Part shown: piece after piece, positions 5,312-8,443 of the stretch
Layout: the number at the start of each line of letters is the position of its first letter
Position numbering within the stretch: position 1 is the stretch's first letter
Source of the DNA: an uncultured Litorilinea sp.
GTDB lineage: Bacteria > Chloroflexota > Anaerolineae > Caldilineales > Caldilineaceae
Direction: 5' to 3'
Assembly (NCBI GenBank): GCA_946885925.1
Contig: CAMPHP010000097.1
Coordinates: 1 to 8,443, forward strand
Length of the DNA stretch: 8,443 nt
The notes under the pieces: generated by a model
Databases searched by the model: none
What the model saw: only the letters and a program-made list of their open reading frames with translations
Told to the model about the DNA's origin: nothing
Position numbers and translations under genes: made by a program

Positions 5312-7522
5312 ATGTATAAAACAATCATTGTTTCCAATCGCTTGCCTGTCAAGACGCAACTCATAGACGGCCAGATTTCCTTCAAACCGAGTGAAGGTGG
5401 CCTAGCCACCGGATTAAGTTCGATCTATAAAGAAGGCAACAATATCTGGATCGGGTGGCCAGGAACCTTTGTAGAAGATGCAACACAACAGCGGCATATA
5501 GAAGATAGCCTCCACCATCTGAATCTTGAACCTGTATTTCTTACCCAGCAAGAGATCGAGAATTACTACGGAGGATTTTCAAACGGAATCCTTTGGCCGA
5601 TATGCCATTACATGTCCTCATATGCCACTTATCTGCAAGAATACTGGGAAGCATATGAAGAAGTAAACTACAAGTTTGCGAACATTGTGCTCGCCAAGGC
5701 CAAAATGGGAGATACCATCTGGGTACACGATTACCAATTGATGCTGGTACCCCAAATCGTGCGCGAACAGATGCCAGAACTCAGCATAGGCTATTTTCAC
5801 CATATTCCCTTCCCGTCTTATGAAGTGTTCAGACAGATTCCCTGGCGTGACCGTTTGTTGAAAGGTGTGCTGGGTGCCGACCTGGTCGGTTTTCATACCT
5901 ATGATGACCTCCGGCACTTTATCAGCGCTGCCACCCGAGTCTTGGGGGTGAGTTCGTCTCTCAACCAGCTGATGGTCAATAACATGCCTACAATCGTGGA
6001 TGCCTTTCCCATGAGCATCGACTATCAGAAATTTGTGGAGTTGACTACCCACGAAAGGGTGCAAAGGAACATCGGCAAGGCTAGGCAATCGGTACGAGAA
6101 GCAAGGATGATCCTATCTGTAGACCGGCTGGATTACAGTAAGGGCATTTTGCAGCGACTGCAGGCATTTGATCTCTTCTTGAAAACTCACCCCGAGTACA
6201 AAGAAAAGGTTTCCCTGTTCATGATTGTAGTCCCTTCACGTGATCGGGTGCCGCCCTATAGAGAACTGAAGAAAGAGATCGACAGGACAGTAAGCAATAT
6301 CAATGCACGTAATCAAACCTTGGGTTGGCAGCCGGTTTTTTACCTTTACCGTTCCATCTCGCCGGAACTGCTCTCGGCAATGTACCAGACGGCCGATGTA
6401 TGTCTTGTGACCCCTTTACGTGATGGCATGAACCTCGTAAGCAAGGAGTATGTTGCCAGCCGAACGGATGAAAAAGGAGTTCTGATATTGAGCGAAATGG
6501 CCGGTGCGTCTAAGGAATTGTCGGAAGCCATCATCATTAACCCCAATGATGTCGCAGGATTGGCAAATGCCATCTTTAGAGCACTAGAGATGCCGATCGA
6601 AGAACAGCAAGAACGGATGCGAGGGATGCGGAGTACGGTCGAGAAGTTTGATATTCACCACTGGGTGAAGCTATTTATGCAGCGCCTAACTGAAGTAAAA
6701 GGCATACAAAAAGCGTTACTCACTAAGCAGTTAAGTGCCGATGGCTTCAAGTATGTCCGGCAGCAGTATGCCAATTCCACCAAGCGTATCATTTTCCTGG
6801 ATTATGATGGCACCTTGATGGGGTTTAACGTTAACCCCCTGCAAGTCCGTCCTGACAAAGAGCTGTACAGCCTGCTGGAGGAACTGGCTGCGGATCAAAG
6901 GAATAAGTTGATCATCATCAGTGGGCGCAAGCATGAGACGTTGGAGGAGTGGCTTGGAGATCTGCCCCTCGATTTTATCGCCGAACATGGGGCTTGGACA
7001 AAACGATTTCGCCAGTCATGGCAGAAGCATCCTGGCTTGACCGATGAATGGAAGCACGAGATTCTGCCGATTATGGAAACTTATACCGATCGTACACCGG
7101 GGGCCTTTATTGAAGAAAAAAGCTATTCGTTGAGCTGGCACTATCGTAAAGTTGAGCCGGGGCTGGGCGAACAGCGCGCCATAGAGTTAGAGGATAACAT
7201 TAGGTTGTATGCCGTCGATAGGGGATTACAGATCCTGCAAGGCAAAAAGGTAATCGAGATCAAAAGCAACTGGGTGAGTAAAGGAAATGCCGCCCGTGTC
7301 TGGCTCGAAGAAGATACATACGACTTTGTTATTGCCGCAGGCGATGATCACACCGATGAAGACACATTCAAGGCCATGCCTCCCCATGCAATCACCATCA
7401 AGGTAGGCAGCAACATTTCAGCGGCAAAGTATTGTGTGACCTCCTTCCGTGATGTCAGAAACCTGCTGGCAGAATTCCTGGTCGATAAGGTGTCTACCGC
7501 ATCTTTGGTATCCATGCGCTAA
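5312..7522 (+). CDS. otsAB: Fused trehalose-6-phosphate synthase / trehalose-6-phosphatase
   Basis: A 736-residue bifunctional protein making trehalose from UDP-glucose and glucose-6-phosphate in the cytoplasm. The N-terminal GT20 domain (about 1-465) has 'NRLPV', 'GGLATGL', Y86 and W95 of the glucose-6-phosphate site, 'WVHDYQL' at 137-143, R272 and K277 in 'DRLDYSKG', and 'DGMNLVSKE' at 371-379; these match E. coli OtsA Tyr76, Trp85, Arg262, Lys267, Asp361 and Glu369. The C-terminal HAD phosphatase (about 490-725) has 'DYDGT' at 497-501 (nucleophile D497, acid/base D499), 'IISGR', Lys657, and 'GDDHTDED' at 678-684. All key residues in both halves are present, so both should be active. The ATG at 5312 is preferred over the in-frame ATG at 5252 because AAGGAG (5300-5305) lies six bases before it and families begin at 'YKTIIVSNRLPV'. 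Fused forms are known in Bacteroidota and eukaryotes; transfer is possible. No clear promoter is seen. Confidence 0.95.
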   Translation: MYKTIIVSNRLPVKTQLIDGQISFKPSEGGLATGLSSIYKEGNNIWIGWPGTFVEDATQQRHIEDSLHHLNLEPVFLTQQEIENYYGGFSNGILWPICHYMSSYATYLQEYWEAYEEVNYKFANIVLAKAKMGDTIWVHDYQLMLVPQIVREQMPELSIGYFHHIPFPSYEVFRQIPWRDRLLKGVLGADLVGFHTYDDLRHFISAATRVLGVSSSLNQLMVNNMPTIVDAFPMSIDYQKFVELTTHERVQRNIGKARQSVREARMILSVDRLDYSKGILQRLQAFDLFLKTHPEYKEKVSLFMIVVPSRDRVPPYRELKKEIDRTVSNINARNQTLGWQPVFYLYRSISPELLSAMYQTADVCLVTPLRDGMNLVSKEYVASRTDEKGVLILSEMAGASKELSEAIIINPNDVAGLANAIFRALEMPIEEQQERMRGMRSTVEKFDIHHWVKLFMQRLTEVKGIQKALLTKQLSADGFKYVRQQYANSTKRIIFLDYDGTLMGFNVNPLQVRPDKELYSLLEELAADQRNKLIIISGRKHETLEEWLGDLPLDFIAEHGAWTKRFRQSWQKHPGLTDEWKHEILPIMETYTDRTPGAFIEEKSYSLSWHYRKVEPGLGEQRAIELEDNIRLYAVDRGLQILQGKKVIEIKSNWVSKGNAARVWLEEDTYDFVIAAGDDHTDEDTFKAMPPHAITIKVGSNISAAKYCVTSFRDVRNLLAEFLVDKVSTASLVSMR

Positions 7523-7614
7523 CAGTCCTGCCGCTCGGGATGACAGAAGTTCGCTTGCGCCTTCTAGGCAACACTGGTCACGGCGTAGCTCACTGAGCGC
7601 TGCGGCCACATCTT

Positions 7615-7651
7615 AAGACGGCTGCATCCGCGGGGGTGCAGCCGTCTTTTT
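7615..7651 (+). terminator. Intrinsic terminator after otsAB
   Basis: A perfect 12-bp stem, AAGACGGCTGCA (7615-7626) with TGCAGCCGTCTT (7637-7648), has a 10-nt G-rich loop and runs directly into T5 (7647-7651). It lies 92 bp past the otsAB stop; those 92 bases hold nothing else I recognise. This is the clearest terminator in the window. Confidence 0.9.
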
Positions 7652-7900
7652 ATAAGTCCAGCTGTGCTACATGGGCTTCGTCCATGTAGGTGCAAAGCTT
7701 ATAGTCGAATCGGCCCAAGATGCGACGATAGTTCTGCAACCTCAGCGCATAGGCCGGGATCATTTGCCAGCACACCAAAAACACATTCATGCACACGGCG
7801 CAGCGGCCCATGGTGCACAAAGCGTTCCATTTTGAGGCTGTAATGTCCATGCCGGATGAGCTTTTTATCCAGTAGGGACAATTACGTGCATCATGGTATT
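7650..7900 (-). pseudogene. Possible frameshifted zinc-ribbon transposase-like remnant
   Basis: On the minus strand two overlapping frames each look partly protein-like. One reads 'NCPYWIK' and later 'CTMGRCAVC'. The other, in the same stretch, reads 'LIRHGHYSLK' just after the CPY. Together they recall the CPxC...HGHY...CxxCG layout at the N-terminus of some transposases, broken by frameshifts and a Cys to Trp change. Neither frame has a ribosome binding site, and one begins directly after a stop codon. It lies between the otsAB terminator and a recombinase remnant, where decayed mobile DNA is plausible. The match is by eye to a loose motif and could be accidental. Confidence 0.2.
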
Positions 7901-7923
7901 CACAGCATAGATTCCACACCGAG

Positions 7924-8211
<288 letters not shown>

Positions 8212-8217
8212 TCAGAT

Positions 8218-8231
8218 TGACATTTCTGTCA
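8218..8231 (-). other. Small GAAA-loop hairpin in the tRNA-Asp leader
   Basis: In the minus-strand transcript TGACA-GAAA-TGTCA forms a 5-bp hairpin with a GNRA-type loop, six bases before the mature tRNA 5' end. It may help processing or be chance. Confidence 0.3.
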
Positions 8232-8262
8232 GGCACTGTTGAGGCGCCAAGTTGATGTGCAA

Positions 8263-8291
8263 ATCATACCATTTGCCCGCCCTACTGTCAA
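8263..8291 (-). promoter_or_regulatory. Near-consensus sigma70 promoter for tRNA-Asp
   Basis: On the minus strand: a perfect -35 TTGACA (8286-8291), a 17-bp spacer, and -10 TATGAT (8263-8268, five of six). Transcription should start near 8256, giving a leader of about 45 nt before the tRNA. A strong promoter with ideal spacing fits a tRNA gene. Confidence 0.8.
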
Positions 8292-8328
8292 ATACACCAC
8301 CCTGGTTTTCACATCACGTATTCGATCT

Positions 8329-8443
8329 ATGCCAGTGTACTCCAAAGATGACACGCACGGTCACCACCGAGTTCTTGAGGCATTTGATAGCCGCCGTTTC
8401 TTATAAGCTTCACACCAGCCTGACCGACAACGGTGTCCAGTTC
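8329..8443 (+). pseudogene. IS481-like DDE transposase fragment, continues past window
   Basis: The frame reads 'TRTVTTEFLRHLIAA' followed by 'VSYKLHTSLTDNGVQF' to the window edge. This matches the core of IS481-type (rve integrase fold) transposases, which typically have '...FLRALIEAVPYKIHTVLTDNGIQF'; the Asp in 'TDNG' is the second residue of the DDE triad. Similarity begins near 8335. Upstream, the frame is open only back to a stop at 8218-8220 and runs through the tRNA-Asp promoter, so the helix-turn-helix part and the first catalytic Asp are missing. It is probably a 5'-truncated remnant; the part past the right edge is unseen. Confidence 0.7.

Overview
The window looks like an ordinary stretch of chromosome from a free-living bacterium of moderate G+C, with a small scar of mobile DNA at its right end. 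No feature fixes the phylum. The mix of Shine-Dalgarno-led and apparently leaderless genes, a KMSKS-type tyrosyl-tRNA synthetase and a tRNA without encoded CCA would suit a Chloroflexota-like organism, but this is a weak inference.

Layout. At the left edge a gene of unknown function (minus strand, running off the window) and a zinc-ribbon membrane protein (plus strand) diverge from a 119-bp intergenic region. Both have a sigma70-like -10 box exactly six bases before the ATG, so both mRNAs probably start at the start codon. Next come tyrS (tyrosyl-tRNA synthetase) behind a hairpin-bearing leader, and fabI (NADH-type enoyl-ACP reductase). The 420-bp gap between them holds a candidate small RNA gene on the minus strand, with its own promoter, a nested fold and a terminal T6 run, followed by two sets of short direct repeats upstream of fabI. 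After a terminator and a 400-bp gap containing a large nested inverted repeat comes a fused otsA-otsB gene, which on its own encodes both steps of trehalose synthesis. It ends in a textbook intrinsic terminator.

Right end. Past that terminator the sequence decays into remnants: a possible frameshifted zinc-ribbon transposase-like piece on the minus strand, the C-terminal end of a serine recombinase on the plus strand, a clear tRNA-Asp(GUC) gene on the minus strand with a near-consensus promoter, and then an IS481-like transposase piece entering the right edge. The tRNA is thus flanked on both sides by mobile-element debris.

The genes do not form one operon; each main gene seems to have its own promoter or terminator. 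They cover translation (tyrS, tRNA-Asp), fatty-acid elongation (fabI), osmotic or desiccation protection (otsAB) and two unknown envelope proteins. The least expected element is the candidate small RNA at 3557-3630.
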